Source: Clostridium aestuarii (lineage in GTDB: Bacteria > Bacillota > Clostridia > Clostridiales > Clostridiaceae). From it: 64,000 nucleotides of DNA. Positions 1 through 9,186 of the stretch are shown one piece after another. Position numbers and translations under genes: made by a program. Where the stretch lies: contig NZ_JAPQER010000006.1 of NCBI RefSeq assembly GCF_026735135.1, forward strand, positions 1 to 64,000, written 5' to 3'. The notes under the pieces are model-generated. The model ran no database searches. It saw only the letters and a program-made list of their open reading frames with translations, and was not told the DNA's origin. Every line of letters begins with the position of its first letter. Position 1 is the first letter of the stretch.

Positions 1-157
1 CTGCAAATCTTCTTCCACCTTGTTCTGCTGAATCAAATATAAATGTAGATGTTTGGAATATTGGAGTAGCTAATGATCCAAATTGCTTGTCTCCTGCATG
101 TCCTCCGTGTATAGCTTGTGTTGCAACACCCATTTTTGCCATATGTTCTTTATTCAT
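1..157 (-). CDS. mgl: Methionine gamma-lyase, N-terminal part (cut by window edge)
   Basis: Only the first 52 codons are inside the window; the gene runs off the left edge. The visible N-terminus ([20 protein letters not shown], then a stretch with [19 protein letters not shown]) is typical of the Cys/Met-metabolism PLP-enzyme family, and its opening matches methionine gamma-lyase best. That enzyme cleaves methionine to methanethiol, ammonia and 2-oxobutyrate in the cytoplasm. The ATG follows a good GGAGG at 168-172. It lies 265 bases downstream of a sigma-54 activator gene on the same strand and has its own -24/-12 promoter. Cystathionine gamma-synthase or gamma-lyase are the alternatives, because the catalytic lysine and substrate loop are outside the window. 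Confidence 0.85.
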   Translation of the reverse strand, partial: MNKEHMAKMGVATQAIHGGHAGDKQFGSLATPIFQTSTFIFDSAEQGGRRFA

Positions 158-210
158 TTATATTGCCTCCTTAAAATTTATTCATAATATAATTCATCAC
201 TATATTAGGT

Positions 211-227
211 AGCAAGTAATATGCCAA
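211..227 (-). promoter_or_regulatory. Sigma-54 (-24/-12) promoter of mgl
   Basis: On the minus strand this reads TTGGCATATTACTTGCT. The -24 GG and -12 GC doublets are exactly 10 bases apart, and 15 of the 17 positions fit TTGGCACGNNNNTTGCW. Transcription would start near 200, giving a leader of about 43 bases before the mgl ATG. The next gene upstream encodes an activator of sigma-54 polymerase. Confidence 0.85.
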
Positions 228-396
228 TTTTTTTATATATATTCGTTCGTAAAACAAAAAAATTCAATATTATTTTTTAATCTTTATGTATAGCTAATAA
301 AACTATTAATTTTACTGATAAATTAATTTGATAATTACACAATATATGTCTTTATATGAATTTTTTAAATGTTTTCAACCACATTTTGACGATTTA

Positions 397-434
397 TGTA
401 AACTTTTTTTTACACCTGTAAATTATTCTTTCCA
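397..434 (-). promoter_or_regulatory. TyrR-box-like operator pair, candidate enhancer of mgl
   Basis: Positions 397-414 read TGTAAA-N6-TTTACA, a perfect inverted repeat identical to the enterobacterial TyrR box consensus. A second weaker copy, TGTAAA-N6-TTTCCA, starts exactly 20 bases on, at 417-434, and overlaps the last codons of the regulator gene. The strong site is about 170-185 bases upstream of the mgl -24/-12 promoter, a normal enhancer distance for sigma-54 activators. Binding by the adjacent TyrR-like protein is inferred. Confidence 0.75.
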
Positions 435-1994
435 CTTTATATTGTATTTCTTAATTTTATTTATTATAGTAGTATGAGAAACTCCTAGTGCTTTAGCTAC
501 CTTTCTACAACTTTTATACTTTTCCAAACCATTTATTATCGCTTCTTTTTCATGTATTTCAACAATTTCTTTTAATTTTAGCTCTTTTGGAGGTTCATAA
601 TTGTTACTCTTAACTTTAGATTTATGTTCAAAATTTATAATTAAATTATCTAGTATTAAAATACGCCCTTCACATAAATTCATAGCTCTCTCTACAACAT
701 TCTGAAGTTCTCTAATATTCCCTGGCCAATCATAGTTCATAAGTTCCTTAATAAACTGTAAATTTGCACCAGAGATATTTTTGTTAGTTGTTTTATTTAA
801 CTTATTTATAAAAAATGATACCAAAGCAGTAATATCTTCTAATCGTTCTTTTAATGGTGGAATATATATAGGTATTACATTTAATCTGTAATATAAATCT
901 TCTCTAAATTCACCGTCTCTAATCATTTTTTCTAAATTTCTATTTGTAGCAGCTATTATTCTAACATCAACTTTTTCTTCTTTTGTACTACCAATTTTTC
1001 TAATAACCCCTTCTTGCAAAACTCTTAAAAGTTTTGCCTGCAAAACTATAGAAAGTTCCCCTATTTCATCTAAAAATAGAGTTCCTTCATTAGCCTCTTT
1101 AAAAAGTCCATCCTTTCCGGTATTACTAGCCCCAGTAAAACTTCCTTTTTCATAACCAAATAGCTCACTCTCAATTAAATTATCCGGAAGAGCTGCACAG
1201 TTTATAGTAACAAACTTTTTATTCTTTCTATTGCTTAAACTTTGAATAGCTCTTGCAAACACTTCTTTACCAGTACCACTATCTCCTCTTAAAAGTATTG
1301 TTGAATTACTTTTAGCAACAGCCGTAGACATTTTTTTTACTTTTTCTATAGCAGGACTATTACCAATAATTCCACTAAAAGCACCTTCTTCAGTAGAAGA
1401 AACAACATTTGCAAGTTCTATAGCCTTTTTAATATCTCTTATTGAAGCAACTGCTCCAATAGTATGACCATTATCATCATTTATCGGTCTTCCAGTAGTT
1501 AAATAATGACTTTCTCCTCTACTATTTTTTAAGTATACTTCAATGTTGTCGTATTTTTCCCCAGTTTTCATCAAAGTAATCATTGGTGAATCTGATTTTA
1601 AAAGTTTTTTCACATTTTCACCTAATACTTCTTCTCGTTTACAATGAAACATTTCCTCACAGTAACTATTAAATATTTCTATTTCTAGATTTTTATTTAC
1701 AGCTAATATTCCCTCATCTACAGAATCAATAAAAGCAAGAGTTTTTCTTTCATTTTTTTCATATTCTAAAAGTCCAACTTCTCTAATATCAATAACACCA
1801 TCTAACCGTTTTATATTCGCTATTAATTGTTCCTTTTTATCATTATCTACTTGTTCAATTTTAACTATTGTTTTTGCAAAAAATACTTCCAATGAGTCAA
1901 TATCTATCTTATACTTACAAATTTCATTTAATATCTGTAATGCCATACCTACTTTATTTATTGTAGTTACTTCAAACCTAATCCATTCTTTCAT
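423..1994 (-). CDS. TyrR-like sigma-54-dependent transcriptional activator (ACT-PAS-AAA+-HTH)
   Basis: A 523-residue regulator. An ACT-like domain occupies about residues 1-75, a PAS domain about 85-190, and a sigma-54 interaction AAA+ domain about 208-435. The AAA+ domain has Walker A GDSGTGKE, the sigma-54-contact loop as GSFTGA, and Walker B LFLDEIGE. A Fis-type helix-turn-helix is at the C-terminus (CRKVAKALGVSHTTIINKIK). This order is that of TyrR, whose ACT domain senses aromatic amino acids in enterobacteria. Unlike E. coli TyrR, a nearly intact GAFTGA loop suggests it really activates sigma-54 polymerase. The ATG at 1994 is chosen because GAGGG sits 6 bases before it; a GTG four codons upstream lies inside that site. 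The likely target is mgl just downstream. No terminator is visible between them. Confidence 0.9.
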   Translation of the reverse strand: MKEWIRFEVTTINKVGMALQILNEICKYKIDIDSLEVFFAKTIVKIEQVDNDKKEQLIANIKRLDGVIDIREVGLLEYEKNERKTLAFIDSVDEGILAVNKNLEIEIFNSYCEEMFHCKREEVLGENVKKLLKSDSPMITLMKTGEKYDNIEVYLKNSRGESHYLTTGRPINDDNGHTIGAVASIRDIKKAIELANVVSSTEEGAFSGIIGNSPAIEKVKKMSTAVAKSNSTILLRGDSGTGKEVFARAIQSLSNRKNKKFVTINCAALPDNLIESELFGYEKGSFTGASNTGKDGLFKEANEGTLFLDEIGELSIVLQAKLLRVLQEGVIRKIGSTKEEKVDVRIIAATNRNLEKMIRDGEFREDLYYRLNVIPIYIPPLKERLEDITALVSFFINKLNKTTNKNISGANLQFIKELMNYDWPGNIRELQNVVERAMNLCEGRILILDNLIINFEHKSKVKSNNYEPPKELKLKEIVEIHEKEAIINGLEKYKSCRKVAKALGVSHTTIINKIKKYNIKWKE

Positions 1995-2295
1995 ACTTTC
2001 CCTCACTTATAATAATAATTTAATTTGAAATAGCTTAACTGAAAATTTGACATTAACCATATAATTATGTTATTTACTTATTTATATGCTACTCTAAAAA
2101 ACATATTATATCAAGTAAAGACTTATTATCCTACATTAACACCAATCAAATTTTAAAATAATATATAATCATAAATTTTCAGACTTTAAAGTTTCATATA
2201 ACTATAATTAAAAAAACATTTTACTAACACAAAGCTTTAATTAAGTTAATTTTTAATATAACAAAACTATATATTAAAATTGGAGGATTTTTTTA

Positions 2296-2874
2296 ATGAA
2301 AATTGTATGTATAGGAGATAGTTTAACTTTTGGATATGGAGTTAATAAAAATTATCGTTGGACTACATTAATAAATAACAGTTTAAATAATGTAGAGCTA
2401 ATAAACAAAGGGGCAAATGGTGATTCTACTGCTGGAATGCTTATGAGATTTCATACTGAGGTTGTTTTAAACGCTCCATCTAATGTTATTATAATGGGAG
2501 GAACTAATGATTTTCTTATAAACTCTTGTTTAAATAATGTAAAGGAAAACATTAAATTAATGATTAAAGAAGCAACTACCTATAATATACAACCTATTAT
2601 AGGTATACAAATACCTATCAAGCCAGACATAGCAAAACAACTTTGGGTTTCCAATATTAATTATTCATTAATAAATGAAAAACTTAAAGAGTACAGAGCC
2701 TGGGTAATAAATTTTTCAAAAGAAAACAATATACAATATATAGATTTTTATAGTGCATTTATATATAGTGAAAATACAGCAGATCTTTATGTAGATGGAA
2801 TCCATCCAACTTCTGTGGGTCATACACTAATGGCTGAAATTTTACTTAAAGTTTTAAATAAAATTAGGAACTAA
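2296..2874 (+). CDS. SGNH/GDSL-family hydrolase
   Basis: A 192-residue esterase-type protein of the TesA-like SGNH family. The four blocks are visible: nucleophile Ser9 in GDSL (7-10), block II glycine in NKGANGDST, Asn71 in GGTND (68-72), and the Asp168/His171 pair in DGIHPTSVGH. It has no signal peptide, so it is probably cytoplasmic and hydrolyses an acyl or acetyl ester of unknown identity. The start follows GGAGG with an unusually long A/T spacer. It stands alone, divergent from the sigma-54 regulator and closed by a strong hairpin. Confidence 0.85.
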   Translation: MKIVCIGDSLTFGYGVNKNYRWTTLINNSLNNVELINKGANGDSTAGMLMRFHTEVVLNAPSNVIIMGGTNDFLINSCLNNVKENIKLMIKEATTYNIQPIIGIQIPIKPDIAKQLWVSNINYSLINEKLKEYRAWVINFSKENNIQYIDFYSAFIYSENTADLYVDGIHPTSVGHTLMAEILLKVLNKIRN

Positions 2875-2931
2875 AAATATTATAGTATATACTTTTCTAT
2901 TGATACAATTAGAAATTATAACGAATATTAA

Positions 2932-2977
2932 AATAATGAAAGTCTAAATACAAAACTGTATTTAGACTTTCATTATT
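2932..2977. terminator. Bidirectional terminator
   Basis: Perfect 21-base inverted repeat (2932-2952 and 2957-2977) with a 4-base loop and flanking A/T runs, lying between the convergent hydrolase and DUF503 genes. Confidence 0.8.
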
Positions 2978-3012
2978 TTAAATTAAATCTTATATATATC
3001 ATTTGAACTTTT

Positions 3013-3294
3013 TCATAAGATTTCTATATCAACTTTTTCTACAAATGCTTCTGTATTTGTTTCAACATATTCTATTACATTTTGTATAATACTATTAGCT
3101 TGTCTAGTAGAATTACTTACACAACCAACTCCTATTACAATTGATTGATGATAATCTTGATTTTCAACTTCTGCAATAGATACATTAAATCTATGTTTAA
3201 CCTTAGCTATAATACTTTTTACAACCATCCTTTTTTCTTTGAGTGAATGAACCCAATTTGCATATAAATAAATTTTTGCAGTTCCGACAATCAT
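3013..3294 (-). CDS. DUF503 family protein (YlxP-like)
   Basis: A 93-residue protein with the DUF503 signature: the opening MIVGTAKIYLYANWVHSLKE, then KRMVVKSIIAKVKHRFNVSIAEVENQD split over the following residues. Homologues are small ferredoxin-like-fold proteins often encoded beside translation factors (for example ylxP near rbfA). No biochemical role is established. The ATG follows AGGAGTG. Here it is isolated between a terminator and the DEAD-box helicase gene. Confidence 0.85.
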   Translation of the reverse strand: MIVGTAKIYLYANWVHSLKEKRMVVKSIIAKVKHRFNVSIAEVENQDYHQSIVIGVGCVSNSTRQANSIIQNVIEYVETNTEAFVEKVDIEIL

Positions 3295-3539
3295 AATTCA
3301 CCACTCCTAATAATCTAATATACTATTATATTATTAATATATTTGATATTTATACATATGTTTTTTATGTATACTTCAAATAGTAAAATTAAGTTTGGAT
3401 AATGATTTCTTATATATAAGTTGTCTAAAATTATATGATTATAATTACAGAAGGATAAAAGTTAATATATTTTAAGTTTTGCCAAAACATCCTTTATTGT
3501 CAGTAATATAGAACTTCACTTTTAAATTTTATGATTATA

Positions 3540-5141
3540 TTATTTTGAATTAGCTGGCTCTATATTGATTTTTTTACCTTTTATAGTATTATTTTTCATT
3601 ATATTTAATACTTCTCTTGCATTTTCCTTAGGAACTTCTACAAAAGTATATTTATCATAAATATCAATTTTTCCAATAACCTTACCTGCAATACCCGTTT
3701 CACCAGCTATAGCTCCAATAACATCTTTAGCTCGTATTTTGTTAATACGACCTGCATTTATAAACAATCTAACCATACCTGTTTCCGCACCAGTTGTTCC
3801 TGTATCAAATTCACTAAAATCATCTCTTAAATCTACTACTTCTTCTTTTTTTTGTTCCCCCATAGACATTTTTAATAGTGCTGCTGCTATATCTACAGAA
3901 GTAAAATCTTCATCAAGTAAATTTTCTACAAAATCTATATATTTACCTAAGTGTCCTTCTTCTATAACATTCTTTATTTTTTCAAGAAATACATTTATCT
4001 TAATTGCTTCCACATCACTAGCTGAAGGAATCTCCGCTCTTCTAATTTTTGTTTTTGCATATCTTTCTATATCTTTTAATTTACGACTTTCTCTTCCCCA
4101 TATAAATGTATAAGAAGTTCCTGTTCTACCTGCTCTACCTGTTCTACCAATTCTATGAACATAATATTCCTCATCTTGAGGCACATCATAATTAAATACA
4201 ACTTCAACATCTTCTACATCTATTCCTCTTGCAGCTACATCTGTGGCTACTAAGATTTCTACAATACCACTTCTAAATTTGCCCATAACTCTATCTCTTT
4301 GATGTTGCTTTAAATCTCCATGAAGTGCATCTGCAAAATACCCTCTAGATTGAAGTTGTGCTGTTATCTCATCAACACGTCTTTTAGTATTACAAAATAT
4401 TATTGATAGCTTTGGATTACGTATATCTATTAATCTTGATAATACCTCAAGTTTATCCTTTTCTTTTACTTCTAAGTATTTTTGTTCAATATTAGGAACT
4501 GTTAATTGTTTATGACCTATCTTAACTATTTTAGGATTTTTCTGATATTTCTTTGTTAAATCTAAAATTGCTTTAGGCATTGTAGCTGAAAATAAAAGAG
4601 TCTGTCTATCTTTAGGCATATCTTTAATTATAGTTTCAATATCCTCTCTAAATCCCATATCAAGCATTTCATCAGCTTCATCTAAAGTTACCATTTTAAC
4701 ATTTTCTATTTTTAAAGTTTTACGGCGTATATGATCTAAAACACGTCCAGGAGTTCCTATAACCATTTGTACTCCTCTTTTTAGCGCCTTAATTTGACGA
4801 TCAATCGATTGTCCTCCATAAACTGCCAAAACTTTTGTATCTTCTTTATATTTTGAAATTTTATTTACTTCCTCTGCTGCTTGAATTGCTAGTTCTCTTG
4901 TTGGGCATAAAACTAAAACCTGTAGTTCTTTACTTGAATAGTCTATCATTTCTAACGCTGGAATACCAAAAGCTGCTGTTTTTCCTGTTCCTGTTTGTGC
5001 CTGACCTACTATGTCTTTTCCTTCTAATACAAAGGGAATAGCTTGTTGTTGAATTGGAGATGGTTCTTCAAATCCCATATCCTTAATTGCTTTTTTTATT
5101 TCTTCTGATATTGGCAAATCTTCAAATCTTATTTTTTCCAT
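3540..5141 (-). CDS. DEAD-box ATP-dependent RNA helicase with DbpA-type C-terminal domain
   Basis: A 533-residue cytoplasmic RNA helicase. Visible motifs are the Q motif (SPIQQQAIP), Walker A AQTGTGKT at about 48-55, PTRELA, TPGR, DEAD in TLDEADEMLDMGF, SAT, and HRIGRTGRAGR. The C-terminus (about 455-528) contains a DbpA/CsdA-like RNA-binding domain, as in CsdA/DeaD and CshA-type helicases that act in ribosome assembly and cold-shock mRNA unwinding. The ATG follows GGAAGGAAGG. It is monocistronic; no clear terminator is visible downstream. Confidence 0.93.
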   Translation of the reverse strand: MEKIRFEDLPISEEIKKAIKDMGFEEPSPIQQQAIPFVLEGKDIVGQAQTGTGKTAAFGIPALEMIDYSSKELQVLVLCPTRELAIQAAEEVNKISKYKEDTKVLAVYGGQSIDRQIKALKRGVQMVIGTPGRVLDHIRRKTLKIENVKMVTLDEADEMLDMGFREDIETIIKDMPKDRQTLLFSATMPKAILDLTKKYQKNPKIVKIGHKQLTVPNIEQKYLEVKEKDKLEVLSRLIDIRNPKLSIIFCNTKRRVDEITAQLQSRGYFADALHGDLKQHQRDRVMGKFRSGIVEILVATDVAARGIDVEDVEVVFNYDVPQDEEYYVHRIGRTGRAGRTGTSYTFIWGRESRKLKDIERYAKTKIRRAEIPSASDVEAIKINVFLEKIKNVIEEGHLGKYIDFVENLLDEDFTSVDIAAALLKMSMGEQKKEEVVDLRDDFSEFDTGTTGAETGMVRLFINAGRINKIRAKDVIGAIAGETGIAGKVIGKIDIYDKYTFVEVPKENAREVLNIMKNNTIKGKKINIEPANSK

Positions 5142-5316
5142 AGTTCCTTCCTTCCAAATCTTGATTTTTCATACATTCCAAATCTTAATTTTTTTTATAT
5201 ATTTAAATATTTATTCTTCATATCCTTAACTTAACCATTATATATGTATTACATACATTATGCAATATTATATTTTAAAATTAAATTCTAACTTTTTAAT
5301 TGAATTTTTAAACCTT

Positions 5317-7026
5317 TTAACTTAATTTTAATTTTGAAAGCTTTTCTATTAAGTTTGTTGAAATATCATTAAGTTCATTTGACATTTCTTTTAAATTTTC
5401 AATAGTTTGTACTTGGCCATCAATGCTTGCTGCTACTTCTTCTATAGAAGAAGTATTTTCTTCAGAAATACTAGCTAAACTTTCTATTTCTTCAGTAATC
5501 ATTTCAGTATTAGCTGACATTTCTTCGGTAGCAGAAGATACTTCTTCAATTCTATTTGAAACATGATTTACAGACTTAGCTATTTCCTCAAATTTTTCTG
5601 TAACTTCACCTACAAATTTATTTTGCTCTAAAGTTTTTTGTGCTACATGTTCCATAGAATCCCCTGCATTTTCAATTCCATTTTGTACTTCTTGAATAAG
5701 TATAGAAATTTCTTTTGTTGATTTAGCAGATTCTTCTGCAAGTTTTCTTACTTCTTCTGCAACTACAGCAAACCCTTTCCCTTGTTCCCCAGCTCTTGCA
5801 GCTTCAATGGATGCATTTAATGCTAATAAGTTTGTCTGAGAAGCTATTGAAGATATAGCATCAATAATACTATTTATTTCATTTGATTTTTCAACTAAAT
5901 TATCAACTAACTTTGATGTTTTATCTACAACTGATATAATTTCATTTGAATGAGATTCCAACTCATTCATTACTTTATTTCCTTTAACAGTATTTTCATT
6001 AGTTTTTACAGATTGTTCAGTTACTAATTGAGAATTTTCAGCAACTTGTGCTACTGCATCATTTACCTGGTGAACTTTATCTGAAGCATTTGAAATTTTT
6101 TCCGTTTGCTCAGTAATCCTTGTTGTCATATCATTAGTAGCCATATTCATTTGTTGAAATTCCAATACTGTATTGCTAAATACATTATTCAATTTCTCAG
6201 CGCTTTTATGAAAATTTTGTGATGCATTTCTAAATTTCAAAAACATATCTTGAAAAGTATCTAGCATTTTATTTGTATAATCCGCCAATTCACCTATTTC
6301 ATCATTACTTTGGATTTCAATTCTTTGAGTTAAATCTCCTTCTAAATTAGCTATATCTCTCATCTTCTCCACTAACAATTCAACGGATTTTGTTTGCCTC
6401 TTAGTCATTCTACCAATAATAATTCTTACTATAATTAAAATTAATATAAAACTTACTAAGAATATCCCTGCAAATATGGACTCAGCTCTTACCATAGTTT
6501 CACCTTTTAAATTAATACATAACACTGCATTTATATTATCTTTAAGTCTTACAGGAATATACACACTTTTTGAAGTTAATCTACTCTTTATACTTCTTTT
6601 ATTATTCTTAACTAATATTTTTTCATTTTTAAGCACTTTGTTTATTGTATCTACTTCTTCTTTATTGTTAAACGTATCACCAAATTGTGCACCACTTCCT
6701 TCTTTTTTTTGTATTACATATGTCCAATTTTTATTATCTGTTGACACTATTATGTACATATTATCAATCATATCTCTTGATTGTGAATAAACCTTTGTAA
6801 ATACTTTATCTATTTGATTATATATTTCTTTATTATCTTTATTTTTTATAATCTCTGCATAATCTTTGCTTTTAAGTTCATCCACTATAGCCTCAGTAAT
6901 AGCTGGTATTGATTTTTTCGCCATTTGTTCCATTAGATCATGAATAACTAACAACTGTCCAATACCTATAGTCAGTAAAATACAACTAACTAAAATCATA
7001 ATGTTCTTTGTCCATTCTTTTCTCAT
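5317..7026 (-). CDS. Methyl-accepting chemotaxis protein
   Basis: A chemoreceptor of about 569 residues. A transmembrane helix near residues 9-29 is followed by an extracytoplasmic sensing domain of about 165 residues, a second helix (around [17 protein letters not shown]), a HAMP domain, and a long coiled-coil signalling domain. The conserved hairpin tip carries [14 protein letters not shown]. The family signals to CheA/CheW. The start is uncertain: the ATG at 7026 has only a distant GGGGAGG, about 24 bases upstream. The reading frame stays open to an ATG at 7167, and a non-standard codon near 7044 would fit that site better. Confidence 0.88.
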   Translation of the reverse strand: MRKEWTKNIMILVSCILLTIGIGQLLVIHDLMEQMAKKSIPAITEAIVDELKSKDYAEIIKNKDNKEIYNQIDKVFTKVYSQSRDMIDNMYIIVSTDNKNWTYVIQKKEGSGAQFGDTFNNKEEVDTINKVLKNEKILVKNNKRSIKSRLTSKSVYIPVRLKDNINAVLCINLKGETMVRAESIFAGIFLVSFILILIIVRIIIGRMTKRQTKSVELLVEKMRDIANLEGDLTQRIEIQSNDEIGELADYTNKMLDTFQDMFLKFRNASQNFHKSAEKLNNVFSNTVLEFQQMNMATNDMTTRITEQTEKISNASDKVHQVNDAVAQVAENSQLVTEQSVKTNENTVKGNKVMNELESHSNEIISVVDKTSKLVDNLVEKSNEINSIIDAISSIASQTNLLALNASIEAARAGEQGKGFAVVAEEVRKLAEESAKSTKEISILIQEVQNGIENAGDSMEHVAQKTLEQNKFVGEVTEKFEEIAKSVNHVSNRIEEVSSATEEMSANTEMITEEIESLASISEENTSSIEEVAASIDGQVQTIENLKEMSNELNDISTNLIEKLSKLKLS

Positions 7027-7173
7027 TGTTGTTTTCTTTTTAACTTTTATCCTCCCCACACCTAACACTCCCTTATTGTTCCTATAATTCCATAACGTGT
7101 ACCTAATTATAGCATATATTTCTATATAACTTTTTAAATTTTCCGTTAATTCAAAATTTCTATACATTTACTC

Positions 7174-7743
7174 TTATAACTTAAATCCTTGATTTTTTAA
7201 ATATTGTACTAACATATTTTCATTTCCTAATTCAAATTTTTTAAGCATTTTTTCTGCTTCTTCTATCTTTTCCACTAATAATTTCTTAGGTTTTAGTTCT
7301 TTGGCCTTTTGTAGATGTTGTTTTACTAATTCAGTATCATTAATCGCCATACAAATAACAGCTAACTGAAAATAAATAATTGCTTCATCATTAGCTGTTC
7401 TTAGCCCATTTTTTAAAGCATTATTATAGCTTTTTACTGCTTCAGACAACTCACCTTCACCTGTTTGTACATAAGCTAAAATCATATAGTAATAACCTCT
7501 AAAAGATTTACTTAACCATTCAACTTTATATGTTTCATTTAATAGTTTTTTGGTTTTATTTATATCGTTTTTTTTCATGCTTCTAAAAGCTGCACTAATA
7601 GAAGCATACTTTATATCTGCTAAAATAATAAGTGTCGCTGCTACTATTAGCCACATTCCTCCTGTATTTATTTTAGTTATGAAAAAGAACATTCCAACTA
7701 AAGCATAAGTTGTTAATAAAATTATTCGAATCTTTCTATTCAT
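7174..7743 (-). CDS. TPR-repeat membrane protein, function unknown
   Basis: A 189-residue protein with two N-terminal transmembrane helices (about residues 5-22 and 28-47). These are followed by a cytoplasmic helical region that looks like tetratricopeptide repeats (YYYMILAYVQTGEGELSEAV, YFQLAVICMAINDTELVKQH). The start is well supported by AGGAGG. TPR modules mediate protein contacts; no specific function is inferred. It lies about 150 bases upstream of the chemoreceptor start and could be cotranscribed with it. Confidence 0.65.
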   Translation of the reverse strand: MNRKIRIILLTTYALVGMFFFITKINTGGMWLIVAATLIILADIKYASISAAFRSMKKNDINKTKKLLNETYKVEWLSKSFRGYYYMILAYVQTGEGELSEAVKSYNNALKNGLRTANDEAIIYFQLAVICMAINDTELVKQHLQKAKELKPKKLLVEKIEEAEKMLKKFELGNENMLVQYLKNQGFKL

Positions 7744-7861
7744 TTTTTGCCTCCTATTCTTTTTACTTATAATATCCTTTTATTTTTAAAAATCACATAA
7801 TTAAAAATTTAAAATACCTGTTTTATTATGAACAACACCTTGAATTTTCAATAAAATAAAA

Positions 7862-7890
7862 ATCAGGTCATATAAAATTCATGACCTGAT
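7862..7890 (-). terminator. Terminator of the XRE regulator gene
   Basis: 10-base inverted repeat (7862-7871 and 7881-7890, ATCAGGTCAT) followed on the minus strand by a T-rich run. Confidence 0.75.
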
Positions 7891-7935
7891 CTAATTTATA
7901 TATTATATATATTTTTTCCTTAGTCATTAACATTT

Positions 7936-8154
7936 TTAGTTTACTACTAGTTCATCTATTTTGCATCTTAATATATCTGCAAGTACTACTATTTTATTAA
8001 AGCTTGGATTTGTTTTATCCCCTCTTTCTAATTCCTCTAAGTATGACTTAGAAATAGACGTTTCATACTTAGTGCTTTTAGTAAGTTTCTCTATATCTCG
8101 AGTCGTATACCCTAAATCCACCCTAAATTCTCTGATTTTCTTACCATTTAACAT
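7936..8154 (-). CDS. Small XRE-family helix-turn-helix DNA-binding protein
   Basis: A 72-residue protein consisting almost entirely of a Cro/CI-type five-helix domain: IREFRVDLGYTTRDIEKLT, then SKSYLEELERGDKTNPSF and IVVLADILRCKIDELV. The recognition helix region is somewhat extended compared with typical members. It follows AAAGGGGG and is monocistronic, with a terminator directly after it. The target is unknown, and no sensory domain is present. There are no phage genes nearby, so a chromosomal house regulator is more likely than a phage repressor. Confidence 0.85.
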   Translation of the reverse strand: MLNGKKIREFRVDLGYTTRDIEKLTKSTKYETSISKSYLEELERGDKTNPSFNKIVVLADILRCKIDELVVN

Positions 8155-8287
8155 GTCAGGGACCCCCTTTAAAATATATAAAGTTTTACTAATTAAATTA
8201 TAATATTTTTTCCTATAAAATAGTAGTGCTTTAATTAGAATTTAACAAAATTTTATAATTTAGTTTTTATTAAAATAAATTCATAAT

Positions 8288-8330
8288 AAAAATAACGCAG
8301 ATATAGAAAACCTATACTTGCGTTATTTTT
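8288..8330 (-). terminator. Terminator of the spe operon
   Basis: Inverted repeat AAAAATAACGCA (8288-8299) with TGCGTTATTTTT (8319-8330), directly after the speB stop and followed by T-rich sequence on the minus strand. Confidence 0.8.
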
Positions 8331-8331
8331 A

Positions 8332-9186
8332 TTATTTAGCCGTAGCCAGCACTAATTCTCTAAGCACCTTGCAGGCAACTGCATTTGAAACCCCACTATT
8401 ATCATAATGTGGTGAAAGTTCAACGACATCAGTCCCTACTATATTTAAGTCTTTTATTGTTTTTATTGCTTCCATCATGTCATTAAAGAATATTCCCCCT
8501 GGTTCAGGAGTACCTGTTCCCGAGAAAATAGATGGATCTAAAATGTCTAAATCAATAGTTACATACACAGGTTTATCTCCAATTTCTTTAACCGCTTCTT
8601 TAAGCCCATCACAACAAAATTTAGTAAGCCTTGTATGTTGTTTTGCCCATTCAAATTCTTGTTTTTCTCCTGATCTTATACCAAATTGATATATTCTATT
8701 ATCACCAACGAACTCCCATATTCTTTTTATAACCGATGCATGAGATAATTTTTCTCCCATATAATCATCTCTAAGATCTGTATGAGCATCAAAATGTAAA
8801 ATATACAGCTCTTTATATTTATTATATACTGCTTCTACAGCTGGTAATGTGACCAAATGTTCTCCACCTATCATAACTGGAATTTTATTATCTTTAACTA
8901 TATCTGCTGTAAATTCTTTAATATCAGTCAATACTTTTTCTGTATTACCAAATGGAAATTCTAAATCTCCTGCATCAAATATATTAATATCCTCTAAGTC
9001 TTTATCTAAATATGGACTATACGTCTCGAGTCCATAAGATTCATTTCGCATTACATTAGGAGCAAATCTAGTACCTGGTCTAAAAGAAGTCGTTCCATCA
9101 AACGGACTACCAAACACAACTATTTTAGACTCGTCATATTCATTATCAAACCCTATAAATGTAGAAACATTTTTAGCAAGTTGCAT
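8332..9186 (-). CDS. speB: Agmatinase
   Basis: A 284-residue ureohydrolase that hydrolyses agmatine to putrescine and urea. The binuclear manganese motifs are visible: GGEHLV, HFDAHTDLRDD and DLDILDPS, with the family's SGTGTPEPGG segment. The ATG at 9186 overlaps the end of speE by 14 bases, which indicates translational coupling; an open extension upstream of it has no ribosome site. It is the last gene of a speA-speE-speB operon converting arginine to putrescine and spermidine. Arginase or formiminoglutamase are less likely given the neighbours. Confidence 0.93.
   Translation of the reverse strand: MQLAKNVSTFIGFDNEYDESKIVVFGSPFDGTTSFRPGTRFAPNVMRNESYGLETYSPYLDKDLEDINIFDAGDLEFPFGNTEKVLTDIKEFTADIVKDNKIPVMIGGEHLVTLPAVEAVYNKYKELYILHFDAHTDLRDDYMGEKLSHASVIKRIWEFVGDNRIYQFGIRSGEKQEFEWAKQHTRLTKFCCDGLKEAVKEIGDKPVYVTIDLDILDPSIFSGTGTPEPGGIFFNDMMEAIKTIKDLNIVGTDVVELSPHYDNSGVSNAVACKVLRELVLATAK

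Noticed and set aside
7027-7167. A chemoreceptor N-terminus starting at 7167
   Set aside because: The extra 47 residues contain no signal or helix expected before the first transmembrane segment, and the ATG has no ribosome site.
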